Shown one piece after another: positions 50,231 through 57,822 of a DNA stretch of 64,000 nucleotides. The DNA is from Prevotella merdae. GTDB lineage: Bacteria; Bacteroidota; Bacteroidia; Bacteroidales; Bacteroidaceae. Each line of letters opens with the position of its first letter. The stretch's first letter is position 1. The stretch spans positions 1,027,059 through 1,091,058 of the forward strand of contig NZ_LT985323.1 in assembly GCF_900290275.1 (NCBI RefSeq), written 5' to 3'. The notes below the pieces were generated by a model. It searched no databases and was not told the origin of the DNA. It was given only the letters and a program-made list of their open reading frames with translations. A program made the position numbers and the translations under genes.

Positions 50231-50830
50231 TATGCTCGGCATGAGCATTGTCTAACGGGTGCAAGTCCCGAATAAGCCCTAATAGCGGGAATTACATAGC
50301 CAAAGGCAAGGGTGTTCATCGTGAGGTGAAATCAGAAAGAAGCTGGCGGCAAACATCTGACCTAATGGACAGAAACTTCGTATAAGGCATATGACCGTGG
50401 GTAAGGCTGCTAAACAAACCAAAGCCCGATAGCTATTCGGAACGGTCGGTGGAGTTTCCTTGAGCTTGCGAACAAATGAAGTGGGTATAAGATGGAAAGC
50501 CAATGTACTTATCCGAGGAGGTCTCACGGACCCTTCAAATATATATATTTTTTTTCTTTCCGAAAGAAGCGGAGTACAGCTTGCCGTGAGAAGTCAGCAG
50601 ATGCCATATATTGCAACAGTCGATAATGTTGCACGAAGGGCTGAACCTAACAATCAAGCGATAGTAATTGAAACATATTATTAAGGAAAGAATGCAGAAA
50701 ACATTATCCCATGTTAATGGCTGCCCCCAAAGAGATAGGTCGGAAACCGATTGGTATGGGGGAGTGCAGACCTTCATGTGGATGTGTGAAGACAACATCG
50801 TGTCAAATGTTCTGATTGTGGCATTCATGC
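50231..50830 (+). mobile_element. Truncated group II intron (5' ribozyme part plus start of the intron-encoded protein)
   Basis: The sequence after the terminator has hallmarks of a bacterial group II intron 5' half, as I recall them: a small TGCTC/GAGCA hairpin, GGGTGCAAGTCCCG, AGCCCTAATAGCGGGAATTA, AGAAGCTGGCGGCAAACATC, GGTAAGGCTGCTAAACAAAC and CTTGCCGTGAGAAGTCAGCA. From 50692 a frame reads MQKTLSHVNGCPQRDRSE then GGVQTFMWMCEDN, resembling the N-terminus of an intron-encoded reverse transcriptase, and stops after about 50 residues. No reverse transcriptase domain, domain V or domain VI follows. The exact 5' end is uncertain (the expected GTGC start reads ATGC). Confidence 0.75.
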
Positions 50831-51017
50831 CCTATTCATTTTTTCATTAATTTTATAGTGGAGTTTCCTCCAATGATTTATTAACAGGCCTTTAATCCCA
50901 ATGTTTAACTAAATCTTCAATGTATATAAGATATGTCTGTGGTCTTGATCTTAATAAAGATAATGTATTTCGTTTAAACACGCACTGTAATCCTCGATGT
51001 ATGTTAATGTGTGAAAT
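50831..51017. other. AT-rich gap, nothing recognised
   Basis: No ORF, promoter match or RNA gene is seen between the intron fragment and the hairpin at 51018. Confidence 0.5.
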
Positions 51018-51083
51018 ATCTTCAACGGCATACAAAGTTTACTTCATAGTAGATTGAAATAAACTTTGTATGCCATTGAAGAT
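51018..51083 (-). terminator. Long hairpin downstream of the glycosyltransferase pair
   Basis: ATCTTCAACGGCATACAAAG plus TTTA (51018-51041) pairs with its reverse complement at 51060-51083 at 23 of 24 positions, with an 18-nt loop. It is 27 nt past the stop of the gene at 51111, so it is probably that unit's terminator, although the T run is weak. Confidence 0.6.
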
Positions 51084-51110
51084 TACTTTATAAATATAAG
51101 ATACAATAAA

Positions 51111-51893
51111 CTACTTTTTAAGCATTGCTCTAATTACAAACCAAATGTGCATACCTATGGTGGTTATTGGTCCATAGTGGCGACGCATAACACGGAAGCG
51201 TTCTATTAGTGAGGCGCGATGGTTCTTGTTAGTCATACCTCCATCCAAGTAATTTACTACCACTTCGGGTATCTGTAGCAGAGGTAGCCCCTCTTTTTCC
51301 GCATGCTTCATAACTCTGATGCACCAGTCTACGTCTGCAGAGAATCTGTATCTTAGGTCATATGGCTCTGCTTTGGCTATATCGGTGCGTACGTAGAAAG
51401 CCTGATGACAAACAAGCATGCCATGACGGAATGAGCGCCAGTTAAGATTTTCTGGGGGAGATAGACGTCGCGGTCGCAGTAAATTGCCATCGTTGTCTAC
51501 GATATTAGTGTTTCCGTAGAGAACCGCAGGCAGTAAACCGTCCGAACGTTCATTTACATCATTTGATATGTCTTCTAGTGTTTTTTCGTTTGGCAGAACA
51601 TCGCCAGCATTTAGGAATACCACGTAATCACCAGTAGCTTTCTTTAGAGCCTTGTTCATGGCATCGTACAGTCCGCGGTCAGGTTCCGAGCTTACTACTA
51701 TGTCGTGCTGTGTATCTTCCTCAGTATTGCGTTGTCGATATGCGTTGACAAGAGCCATTGTGTTGTCCTTTGATGCCCCGTCTACGATAATATGTTCTAT
51801 CTGTACCCACGTTTGATTCAGAATGCTGTCAAGTGTGCGTTGAAGCACGCTGCCAGCATTGTAAGTACAGGTTAAAATCGAGAATCTAATCAT
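51111..51893 (-). CDS. Family 2 glycosyltransferase
   Basis: A 260-residue cytosolic or membrane-associated sugar transferase of the GT-A fold. It opens FSILTCTYNAGSVLQRTLDS, with IIVDGASKDNT and, in place of a textbook DxD, VVFLNAGD near residue 99. Donor and acceptor are unknown; GT2 enzymes of this type act in lipopolysaccharide or exopolysaccharide assembly. It lies 87 nt downstream of the GT4 gene on the same strand, so the two probably form one unit. Confidence 0.88.
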   Translation of the reverse strand: MIRFSILTCTYNAGSVLQRTLDSILNQTWVQIEHIIVDGASKDNTMALVNAYRQRNTEEDTQHDIVVSSEPDRGLYDAMNKALKKATGDYVVFLNAGDVLPNEKTLEDISNDVNERSDGLLPAVLYGNTNIVDNDGNLLRPRRLSPPENLNWRSFRHGMLVCHQAFYVRTDIAKAEPYDLRYRFSADVDWCIRVMKHAEKEGLPLLQIPEVVVNYLDGGMTNKNHRASLIERFRVMRRHYGPITTIGMHIWFVIRAMLKK

Positions 51894-51980
51894 ATATATA
51901 TTGTCGTGTAATTGACGTTTTAATACTTTATGTCTTATAATTGCGTTAATACTTTATGGAGTAACGTTTTCTTGTCAACA

Positions 51981-53255
51981 TTAGATAATGTAGCGTTTCA
52001 GAGCAATCAACTCGTTGTACACCTCGATGTAGCGCATAGCCACACTCTGCTGCGAGTAGTTGTGCGCCACCTTCTTTATGCAAGCAGCAGATAGTGCATT
52101 CTTATCGGCATCGTTTAGTGTCCAACGAATACCCTCCGCCAGATCAGTAGCGTCCTTGAAGTTAGCAAGATATCCCGTGCGTTTATGGTCAATCATCTCT
52201 GGTATGCCTCCCACTCTGAAAGCCACGCTTGGCACACCACATGCTGTTGCTTCCATTATCGTGTTAGGCAGATTATCCTCGAGTGAAGGCAACACATACA
52301 CGTCTGCCGAGTTGTATATGCTCACAATCTTGCTGTCGTCGCTAACGTAGCCAAGAGGGTAGGAGGGCATTTGAAGTTGCTGGCATACTTCCTCCGAACA
52401 TCCTCCAAGCACAGCCACAGCCGTGTTTTCCTTCATTTCAGGATGTTCCTCGGCAAGGCGGTTGAGTGCATCTATAAAATATACCACACCCTTTCTCTCG
52501 TCTGTAACCTTTTGCGATACAAATAGAATTATACGTCCCTCTGCAGGCAGTCCGGCCTTAAGTCTGGCTTCCTTTTTGTCGATAGGGCAGAAAATGCGGG
52601 TGTCTATAGTATTTGGAATGGCAGAGATGCGTTGTCCAGATAGCAGTGCACTTTGCTTAGCCTGATCCTCAAGCCATCTGCTGCAAGTCACGAAGTGGAT
52701 ATTACTGCCTTGATACAGGCGTTTCTTGCGCTCCCATATTTGTCGTGATAGGTCATTTGCTGAACCGTGCAAAGGCAATAGCGTACAGTTGTGGCATCCA
52801 GTTCTAAACGAAGGACATGTGCGAGCATAGTGGCATATGCCCGTAGCAGCCCACAGGTCGTGCATGGTCCACACTACAGGTTTGCCGCTTTTCACAATTT
52901 TGCGTATGTTGTTCAGCGACAGCATACCTTGGTTTATCCAATTAAGGTGTATTACGTCAGCCTCTTTAAATTCAGGCAAACGTGTGATGTCGCTGCCCGA
53001 GTTGGCAATGTCTATCTCGAACAGATGTTTCTTCTGCAGATGAAGTCGCAGGAATATCGATAGCCTTTCTCTAAGAAAATGCCACTTCACAGCCCATTTG
53101 TGTGGTAGTGGCACAACACTTATCTCGTCGGTTTGTTTATCTCCGACAAGCATCTTGGCTTTCACACCATTGTTCATCAGTGCTTCCATAAGGCGATTGG
53201 CTGCAACAGCGGCTCCGCCAGTCTTTTCGCTTGTATTTACGATGAGTACTCTCAT
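51981..53255 (-). CDS. Family 4 glycosyltransferase
   Basis: A 424-residue GT-B enzyme. The N-terminal domain starts MRVLIVNTSEKTGGAAVAANRL. A cysteine-rich insertion (CHYARTCPSFRTGCHNCTLL, near 137-158) is present. The C-terminal donor-binding domain has NSADVYVLPSLEDNLPNTIM and EATACGVPSVAF. The family usually transfers hexoses to surface glycans. The gene leads the two-gene unit, with a -7-like TAAGTTTG at 53275-53282. Confidence 0.9.
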   Translation of the reverse strand: MRVLIVNTSEKTGGAAVAANRLMEALMNNGVKAKMLVGDKQTDEISVVPLPHKWAVKWHFLRERLSIFLRLHLQKKHLFEIDIANSGSDITRLPEFKEADVIHLNWINQGMLSLNNIRKIVKSGKPVVWTMHDLWAATGICHYARTCPSFRTGCHNCTLLPLHGSANDLSRQIWERKKRLYQGSNIHFVTCSRWLEDQAKQSALLSGQRISAIPNTIDTRIFCPIDKKEARLKAGLPAEGRIILFVSQKVTDERKGVVYFIDALNRLAEEHPEMKENTAVAVLGGCSEEVCQQLQMPSYPLGYVSDDSKIVSIYNSADVYVLPSLEDNLPNTIMEATACGVPSVAFRVGGIPEMIDHKRTGYLANFKDATDLAEGIRWTLNDADKNALSAACIKKVAHNYSQQSVAMRYIEVYNELIALKRYII

Positions 53256-53274
53256 AGTTGTTCTTTATATTTCG

Positions 53275-53282
53275 CAAACTTA
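53275..53282 (-). promoter_or_regulatory. Probable -7 element of the glycosyltransferase pair
   Basis: TAAGTTTG on the minus strand, 20 nt before the GT4 start; the -33 region is weak. Confidence 0.5.
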
Positions 53283-53498
53283 CTCATTTTTTCTCGATTA
53301 ACGTTCTGTTGTCGCCATAATTTTGTATTAATAGGGTAAATATGGTATGAGTCTGGATTGTTAGCCAAATCCATTAACAAACTTACAGATTATAACCATA
53401 ATGATTAAATAAAAGTTAATCAAATAGTTGTGTCCGAACACACAGTTTTGATGTAAATCAATAAAAGGCATATTTAATGAATATTAGTATGATTATTG
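53283..53498. other. AT-rich divergent spacer
   Basis: No gene seen. One small hairpin TGTGTCCGAACACA occurs near 53429. The region separates the minus-strand glycosyltransferases from the plus-strand RNA promoter. Confidence 0.5.
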
Positions 53499-53529
53499 TT
53501 TGTAGGGTGCCGGAAAGTTTGTACCTTTG
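53499..53529 (+). promoter_or_regulatory. Strong promoter of the candidate non-coding RNA
   Basis: TTTG (53499-53502), 19 nt, TACCTTTG (53522-53529), in the context TTTGTACCTTTGCA, nearly identical to the rpsL promoter. Confidence 0.85.
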
Positions 53530-53535
53530 CATCGT

Positions 53536-53729
53536 CAAAAGGTTAATAGATTGTTTAGGTTAGTAGTAATAGATTTAGGTTTTTAGTTATTAGGTTTAAG
53601 GTAAATTGAACGATTGTTTAACAGGTAGCTATGAGGATTCGTGAGGATCTTCATTAATTACGAAAAGGATTTTTAGTTAAACATAGGCTTTACGGTACTG
53701 CTCGTTGAGAGTGGTGCCGTAATTTTTTT
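53536..53729 (+). ncRNA. Candidate small non-coding RNA of about 190 nt
   Basis: A strong promoter and a Rho-independent terminator (TACGGTACTGCTC / GAGTGGTGCCGTA with G-U pairs, 53691-53722, then seven T) bracket about 190 nt with no meaningful ORF. The longest frame I notice is eight codons (MRIREDLH, ATG at 53631). Promoter-defined 5' end and terminator-defined 3' end is the architecture described for the Bacteroidales-1 RNA family and for 6S RNA, but I cannot assign it to a family by eye. A leader peptide/attenuator for the downstream genes is the alternative. Confidence 0.6.
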
Positions 53730-53730
53730 G
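53691..53730 (+). terminator. Terminator of the candidate RNA
   Basis: A 13-bp stem TACGGTACTGCTC/GAGTGGTGCCGTA with a short GTTGA loop, followed by ATTTTTTT. Confidence 0.85.
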
Positions 53731-53804
53731 TCCATATTCGTGCCAAAGGCATTGGCTATTTGTATTATTCCAATGTCAGATGGCGTTATTCCAATAATTT
53801 TGAC

Positions 53805-53812
53805 TAAATTTG
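53805..53812 (+). promoter_or_regulatory. Probable -7 element for the DUF59-lpxH unit
   Basis: TAAATTTG at 53805-53812, followed after two nt by a 20-bp tandem array that fills the 5' untranslated region. Confidence 0.55.
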
Positions 53813-53814
53813 CA

Positions 53815-53894
53815 CATCACACAACATAAATACACATCCCACAACAATAATATACATCCCGCAACAATAACATACATCTCACAACAAAACAATA
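53815..53894 (+). repeat. Four 20-bp tandem repeats in the 5' UTR of the DUF59 gene
   Basis: Units begin at 53815, 53835, 53855 and 53875 with consensus CATCYCACAACAATAAYATA. The array is C/A-rich with almost no G and ends 4 nt before the start codon. Confidence 0.85.
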
Positions 53895-53898
53895 TATT

Positions 53899-54219
53899 AT
53901 GACACAAGAAGATAAAACAAAGTTGGAAGAGCGCATCGTTGACGTGCTTAAAACAGTATACGACCCCGAAATCCCCGTTAATATATACGACCTTGGTCTT
54001 ATCTATAAGATAGATGTGGCTAACGATGGCAATGTGGATATTGATATGACGTTCACCGCTCCGTCGTGTCCGGCAGCCGACTTTATCCTTGAGGATGTAC
54101 GCCAGAAGGTCGACTCCCTGGAAGGAGTTAAGTCGTCTAATGTCAATCTCGTGTTCGAACCAGTTTGGGATCAGAGCATGATGACAGAAGAGGCACGTGT
54201 AGAGTTGGGCTTCGATTAA
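53899..54219 (+). CDS. DUF59/MIP18-family iron-sulfur assembly factor (SufT-like)
   Basis: A 106-residue cytosolic protein. The family motif region is VYDPEIPVNIYDLGLIYKI and the reactive cysteine lies in FTAPSCPAADF (Cys57 or nearby). Members help mature Fe-S proteins; which clients this one serves is unknown, and no suf genes are nearby. lpxH follows after 52 nt, probably on the same transcript. Confidence 0.88.
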   Translation: MTQEDKTKLEERIVDVLKTVYDPEIPVNIYDLGLIYKIDVANDGNVDIDMTFTAPSCPAADFILEDVRQKVDSLEGVKSSNVNLVFEPVWDQSMMTEEARVELGFD

Positions 54220-54271
54220 TGTCGGGCGTTATACCTTTTATTTTACTAATACAATAAATTTATCAATCGCT

Positions 54272-55036
54272 ATGAAGAACGTCTATTTCCTCTCCGATGC
54301 CCATCTTGGCTCATGGGCCATCGACCACAGTCGCACGCAGGAGCGCCGACTGGTAAGGTTTCTTGATTCGATAAAGACAAAGGCACGTGCCATATATCTG
54401 CTTGGCGATATGTTCGACTTCTGGTGCGAGTGGCGCTACGTGGTGCCCAAGGGCTATACACGTTTCCTGGGCAAGTTGTCCGAACTTACAGATATGGGTG
54501 TCGAGGTACATTTCTTTACCGGCAACCACGACATCTGGACATATGGATATCTTGAGGAAGAATGTGGCATGACGGTGCATACAAAGCCAGAGACAGTAGA
54601 GATATACGACCGTGTGTTCTATATAGCACATGGCGACGGACTGGGCGATCCTGACCGTAAGTTCAAGTTTCTTAGCCGTATGTTCCACAACCATACGTGT
54701 CAGCGTCTCTTCGCAATGTTGCATCCGCGCTGGTCTATGTGGTTTGGTATGACGTGGGCTAAGCATTCAAGGCTTAAGCGAGCCGACGGCAAGGAGCCTC
54801 CGTATATGGGCGAGCATCGCGAGTTTCTTGTGCAATATGCCAAGCAGTATATGAATACCCACCCAAATGTAGACTATTTCATGTTTGGGCATCGTCATAT
54901 CGAGCTCGACCTCTTCCTATCTAAGAAGACGCGCATGATGATATTGGGCGACTGGATATCCCAGTTCACCTACGCCGTGTTTGATGGTGAGCACATGTTC
55001 CTTGAGGAATATGTTGAGGGCGAGAGCCAGCCTTAA
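54272..55036 (+). CDS. lpxH: UDP-2,3-diacylglucosamine diphosphatase (LpxH-type)
   Basis: Calcineurin-like phosphoesterase that cleaves UDP-2,3-diacylglucosamine to lipid X in lipid A synthesis at the inner membrane. The 254-residue protein has metal ligands Asp9 and His11 (SDAHLG), Asp46 (GDMFDFW), Asn85-His86 (GNHD), and later IAHGDGLG and FGHRHIE. The longer form fits Bacteroidetes LpxH. A GGAGGTGCG/CGTACCTCC stem (55056-55082) follows. Confidence 0.9.
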   Translation: MKNVYFLSDAHLGSWAIDHSRTQERRLVRFLDSIKTKARAIYLLGDMFDFWCEWRYVVPKGYTRFLGKLSELTDMGVEVHFFTGNHDIWTYGYLEEECGMTVHTKPETVEIYDRVFYIAHGDGLGDPDRKFKFLSRMFHNHTCQRLFAMLHPRWSMWFGMTWAKHSRLKRADGKEPPYMGEHREFLVQYAKQYMNTHPNVDYFMFGHRHIELDLFLSKKTRMMILGDWISQFTYAVFDGEHMFLEEYVEGESQP

Positions 55037-55055
55037 CACTTTGGCTCATATAGTG

Positions 55056-55092
55056 GGAGGTGCGGCATGTTGACGTACCTCCAGCTTGTTCT
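55056..55092 (+). terminator. Possible terminator after lpxH
   Basis: A 9-bp stem GGAGGTGCG (55056-55064) / CGTACCTCC (55074-55082) with one G-U; the T run after it is poor. Confidence 0.5.
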
Positions 55093-55126
55093 TACGCTAT
55101 ATTCTATTTGGCTCAGGCTATGTAAA

Positions 55127-55165
55127 AAGTAATATATATTACTTTGCCATTTAATATATATATGG
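55127..55165. repeat. Isolated copy of the TACTTTGCCATTTAA repeat
   Basis: TATTACTTTGCCATTTAATA matches the unit of the tandem array at 23383-23490, so the unit is dispersed in this genome. Confidence 0.7.
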
Positions 55166-55176
55166 ATATTATTACG

Positions 55177-55184
55177 TATCTTTG
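55177..55184 (+). promoter_or_regulatory. -7-like element before the lipoprotein remnant
   Basis: TATCTTTG at 55177-55184, 17 nt before the ATG at 55201. No -33 box is seen. Confidence 0.4.
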
Positions 55185-55200
55185 GGCATATTAAGAAGTC

Positions 55201-55386
55201 ATGAATAACAAGATTCCCATATTTCTATTAGTATTAATAGTACTTCTGATTACGGGTTGTAAGGAGAGGCACTGCCAGGCTATTGATGCGGCTTACAAAT
55301 TGTCATCGATAGCGTCCGACTCCGCTTTGTTGATACTTGATAATATAAATCAGGTTCATCCGGAATATGGAGTGACAGAAGTGTAA
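55201..55386 (+). pseudogene. Truncated lipoprotein (N-terminal remnant)
   Basis: A 61-residue frame with a good lipoprotein signal peptide (LLVLIVLLITGC, lipobox Cys20) followed by AIDAAYKLSSIASDSALLILDNI, a helical segment like the first tetratricopeptide-type repeat of larger Bacteroidales lipoproteins and regulators. It then ends at a stop, and a 318-bp inverted repeat begins 26 nt later. I read it as a gene cut off by rearrangement; a genuine small lipoprotein is possible. Confidence 0.5.
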
Positions 55387-55411
55387 ATTGCAGTTTATCG
55401 GGGAGAGGCTC

Positions 55412-55729
55412 TTGTACTTGTATCTCTTTTGCTTGTAGTTCCCACAGAATGCACAGACCACACAGAAGCCTACGGGATTAAGGTTTTGGAATCCACAGAG
55501 CTTATAGACGCTACGCGTCATACGACAGAAGGCACAGAATTGATTGCTTGTGTAGCGTCACCGAGGTTAAGCATGGTTCGCCGCCTATGGCGGCGCAAGC
55601 GATCATTTCTGTGGATTCTTGTCTCGCGAAGCGTAGACCATTCTGTGGATTCGAAAAGCTTAAGCCCGTAGGCTTCTGTGTGGTCTGTGCATTCTGTGGG
55701 AACTACATACAAAAGAACTACAAGTAAAA
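55412..55729. mobile_element. 318-bp long inverted repeat (MITE-like or foldback element)
   Basis: The left arm (55412 to about 55507) and right arm (about 55634 to 55729) are inverted copies at about 90 percent identity over some 96 bp. The innermost conserved part is GTAGTTCCCACAGAATGCAC with ACCACACAGAAGCCTACGGG. The centre holds GCCGCCTATGGCGGC and other CACAGAA-rich text. No transposase and no convincing gene is inside; the ORFs on the two strands are mirror images of the arms. Confidence 0.7.
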
Positions 55730-55904
55730 TTATACGTTCATTATACGAGCTATAAATTATACGTCTATTATACGAACATCAAGACGCCAACCTCCACGAT
55801 AACCTCCAGCTTGTGTCACTCCAAATATCGGATGAACCCCAAAAAATGTATTATTGCAGCGTTTTAAATGACAGTATAAGACGTTGATAACATATAAATT
55901 CGAT
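55730..55904. other. Gap without recognised genes
   Basis: AT-rich, with short near-repeats of ATTATACG (55731-55775). No promoter or gene is supported. Confidence 0.45.
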
Positions 55905-56014
55905 CTATGCTTGCTATCAAACGAACCTTTGCTTGCTGTCAAACGTATCTTTGCTTGCTATCAAACGTATCTATGCTTGCTAGCAAACGAACCTTTGCTT
56001 GCTGTCAATAACAC
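55905..56014. repeat. 22-bp tandem array, five units
   Basis: GCTTGCT recurs at 55909, 55931, 55953, 55975 and 55997, exactly 22 bp apart. The consensus unit is CTTTGCTTGCTRTCAAACGW plus AC. Units are contiguous with no spacers, so it is not a CRISPR. Confidence 0.88.
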
Positions 56015-56097
56015 CCAACCCTTAACACTCCATCTTACACCTTATTTACAACACGGTAAACCTTCCATTATATAATATGCGTAGTCACTGGCTATAA

Positions 56098-56138
56098 ACA
56101 AAAAAAACGACTGAAGCTCAATGAGCTGTCAGTCGTTT
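56098..56138 (-). terminator. Terminator of tRNA-Leu(CAA)
   Basis: AAACGACTGA (from 56104) pairs with TCAGTCGTTT (to 56137), with inner AGCTC/GAGCT. On the minus strand the stem is followed by seven or more T. Confidence 0.85.
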
Positions 56139-56142
56139 CTTT

Positions 56143-56225
56143 GTACCCAGACCCGGGATCGAACCGGGATGGATTGCTCCACTGGTGTTTGAGACCAGCG
56201 CGTCTACCGATTCCGCCATCTGGGC
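56143..56225 (-). tRNA. tRNA-Leu (anticodon CAA)
   Basis: Read on the minus strand, an 83-nt class II tRNA beginning GCCCAGATGGCGGAATCGGT. The acceptor arms GCCCAGA/TCTGGGT pair with a terminal G-U. The anticodon stem CTGGT/ACCAG encloses CTCAAAC with anticodon CAA. The T-arm has GGTTCGATCC. CCA is not encoded. It reads TTG codons. Confidence 0.95.
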
Positions 56226-56342
56226 GTTGGCGTTTTGCGAGTGCAAAGGTACAATAATTTTTCAGTTCTGCAAAATTTTTGGGCATAAAATCCTAATAAA
56301 TGTTCTTTTAGGATAATTTCATTTTAAAATAATGCCAATACC

Positions 56343-56373
56343 TTGGCAAATTCGCAAGAAATAGCTAACTTCG
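56343..56373 (+). promoter_or_regulatory. Promoter of the guanylyltransferase gene
   Basis: TTGG (56343-56346), 19 nt, TAACTTCG (56366-56373); one mismatch in each box. The start codon is at 56423. Confidence 0.55.
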
Positions 56374-56422
56374 TAGATGTCTAAACGACATGTTTAATCT
56401 ATTCCAGTAAATCTATAATGAC

Positions 56423-57517
56423 ATGAAGAAAAACCAAAACAACTACTGTGTCATCCTTGCCGGTGGCAAAGGCCGCCGTCTATGGCCTTGCAGCCGTGAG
56501 GAACGTCCTAAGCAGTTTGTCGACTTCTTCGGCACCGGGCGCACACAGCTGCAGCAAACCTATGACAGGTTTGCAAAAATTCTTCCACCCGAGAATATAT
56601 ATGTCAACACCAATGAGTTGTATGCCGACATTGTGCGCGAGCAGTTGCCCGAGCTCAGTGCCATACAATTGCTTGCCGAACCTATCCACCGCAATACCGC
56701 GCCCAGCGTGGCATGGTGTACCCATCGTATTGTGAATATCAACCCCGATGCCAATATCATCGTAGTGCCTTCCGACCAAACGGTAATAGGCGAGCAGAAG
56801 TTTGCTGATGCCGTAGAGCGTGGCTTCCAGTTTGTAAGCAACAAGCAACATATGCTCACTATGGGCGTAAAGCCAACACGTCCTGAGCCAGGCTATGGCT
56901 ACATACAGATGGGTGAGCGTGTAACGGATGGTGTATATCATGTAAAGTCGTTCACGGAGAAACCCGAGCGTGACTTTGCCCGTATGTTTATGGAGAGTGG
57001 CGAGTTCTATTGGAACACCGGTATGTTCCTTGCCAATGCCCGACATCTGCTCGACTCTTTCCGTGCATTATTGCCGCCAGTATTGCGCAACTTCGACAAT
57101 GATTGCTGTCCGAATGGTTATAATTTTGAGGAGGAGAACCGATACATACACGAGAACTTCCCTTCCTATCCCAATTTGTCTATCGATTACGGCATATTGG
57201 AGAAGTCGCCTGACGTATGCGTAATGTGTTGCGACTTTGGATGGGCCGACCTTGGTACATGGCACAGCATATACGAAGCCCGACAGAAGGGCGATGGTGA
57301 TAACGTAGTGGTAGATACAGACGTTGTGCTCGACAATGCACGCGACAACGTTATTAAGTTGCCAAAGGGCCGACTTGCCGTTCTTTCAGGCCTCGAAGGC
57401 TTTATCGTAGCCGAGGAAGGCAACGTATTGCTGATATGCAAAAAGGAAGACTCATCGTCGAATATCCGGCGCCTTATCAACGAGATTCAACTAAAGAAAG
57501 GCAACGAGTTTATTTAA
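56423..57517 (+). CDS. manC: Mannose-1-phosphate guanylyltransferase
   Basis: Makes GDP-mannose from mannose-1-phosphate and GTP, a precursor of mannose and fucose in surface glycans. The 364-residue protein has only the nucleotidyltransferase part (no C-terminal isomerase domain). Motifs: VILAGGKGRRLWPCSREERP at the N-terminus, then VVPSDQ, SFTEKP and FYWNTGMFLA. It stands alone between its own promoter and a terminator. Confidence 0.92.
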   Translation: MKKNQNNYCVILAGGKGRRLWPCSREERPKQFVDFFGTGRTQLQQTYDRFAKILPPENIYVNTNELYADIVREQLPELSAIQLLAEPIHRNTAPSVAWCTHRIVNINPDANIIVVPSDQTVIGEQKFADAVERGFQFVSNKQHMLTMGVKPTRPEPGYGYIQMGERVTDGVYHVKSFTEKPERDFARMFMESGEFYWNTGMFLANARHLLDSFRALLPPVLRNFDNDCCPNGYNFEEENRYIHENFPSYPNLSIDYGILEKSPDVCVMCCDFGWADLGTWHSIYEARQKGDGDNVVVDTDVVLDNARDNVIKLPKGRLAVLSGLEGFIVAEEGNVLLICKKEDSSSNIRRLINEIQLKKGNEFI

Positions 57518-57520
57518 AAT

Positions 57521-57567
57521 AAAAAAAGCAGCAACATCCAACCTAAGTTGGAATGTTGCTGCTTTTT
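57521..57567. terminator. Bidirectional terminator between manC and rpmH
   Basis: AGCAGCAACATCCAAC pairs with GTTGGAATGTTGCTGCT (one bulged base), flanked by seven A on the left and five T on the right, so it can serve both converging genes. Confidence 0.85.
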
Positions 57568-57599
57568 GTCGTCATCTGATAGATGAGCGGCACGACAAA

Positions 57600-57621
57600 C
57601 CGTTCTGTATGTACAGAAACG
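57600..57621 (-). other. Short hairpin downstream of rpmH
   Basis: CGTTCTGTATGTACAGAAACG contains the perfect palindrome TTCTGTA TG TACAGAA immediately after the rpmH stop; probably part of the rpmH 3' end. Confidence 0.45.
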
Positions 57622-57622
57622 A

Positions 57623-57778
57623 TTACTTTCCGTGGTGCTCGTCAGATACTGTCAACTTCTTGCGGCCATGAGCGCGGCGAGAAGCCAATACGCGACGACC
57701 ATTCTTTGTAGCCATACGCTCACGGAAACCGTGCTTGTTTACGCGACGACGATTGTGCGGCTGAAATGTTCTTTTCAT
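57623..57778 (-). CDS. rpmH: 50S ribosomal protein L34
   Basis: A 51-residue Arg/Lys-rich large-subunit protein on the minus strand, starting [20 protein letters not shown] and ending TVSDEHHGK. The family core [20 protein letters not shown] is intact. rnpA and dnaA, neighbours in many bacteria, are absent here, which is usual in Bacteroidetes. A consensus promoter lies upstream. Confidence 0.96.
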   Translation of the reverse strand: MKRTFQPHNRRRVNKHGFRERMATKNGRRVLASRRAHGRKKLTVSDEHHGK

Positions 57779-57822
57779 TGTCTTATTTTTATTTATTTGT
57801 TATTATTCACGCTTTTGGGTTG

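Noticed and set aside
50668..50850. 60-residue ORF as an independent gene
   Set aside because: It resembles the start of a group II intron protein and is cut off; it lies inside the intron fragment.
51018..51083. Hairpin as an attachment site or phage remnant
   Set aside because: No integrase or phage gene is nearby; its position after a gene end fits a terminator better.
55429..55712. Two ORFs on opposite strands with similar VVPTECTDHTEAYG starts
   Set aside because: They are the two arms of the inverted repeat read outward-in; the shared peptide is a by-product of the DNA symmetry.
55905..56014. 22-bp array as a CRISPR
   Set aside because: Units are contiguous, so there are no spacers.
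55884..56075. 63-residue ORF with repeated NEPLLAV
   Set aside because: It is a translation of the 22-bp array and lacks promoter or homology support.
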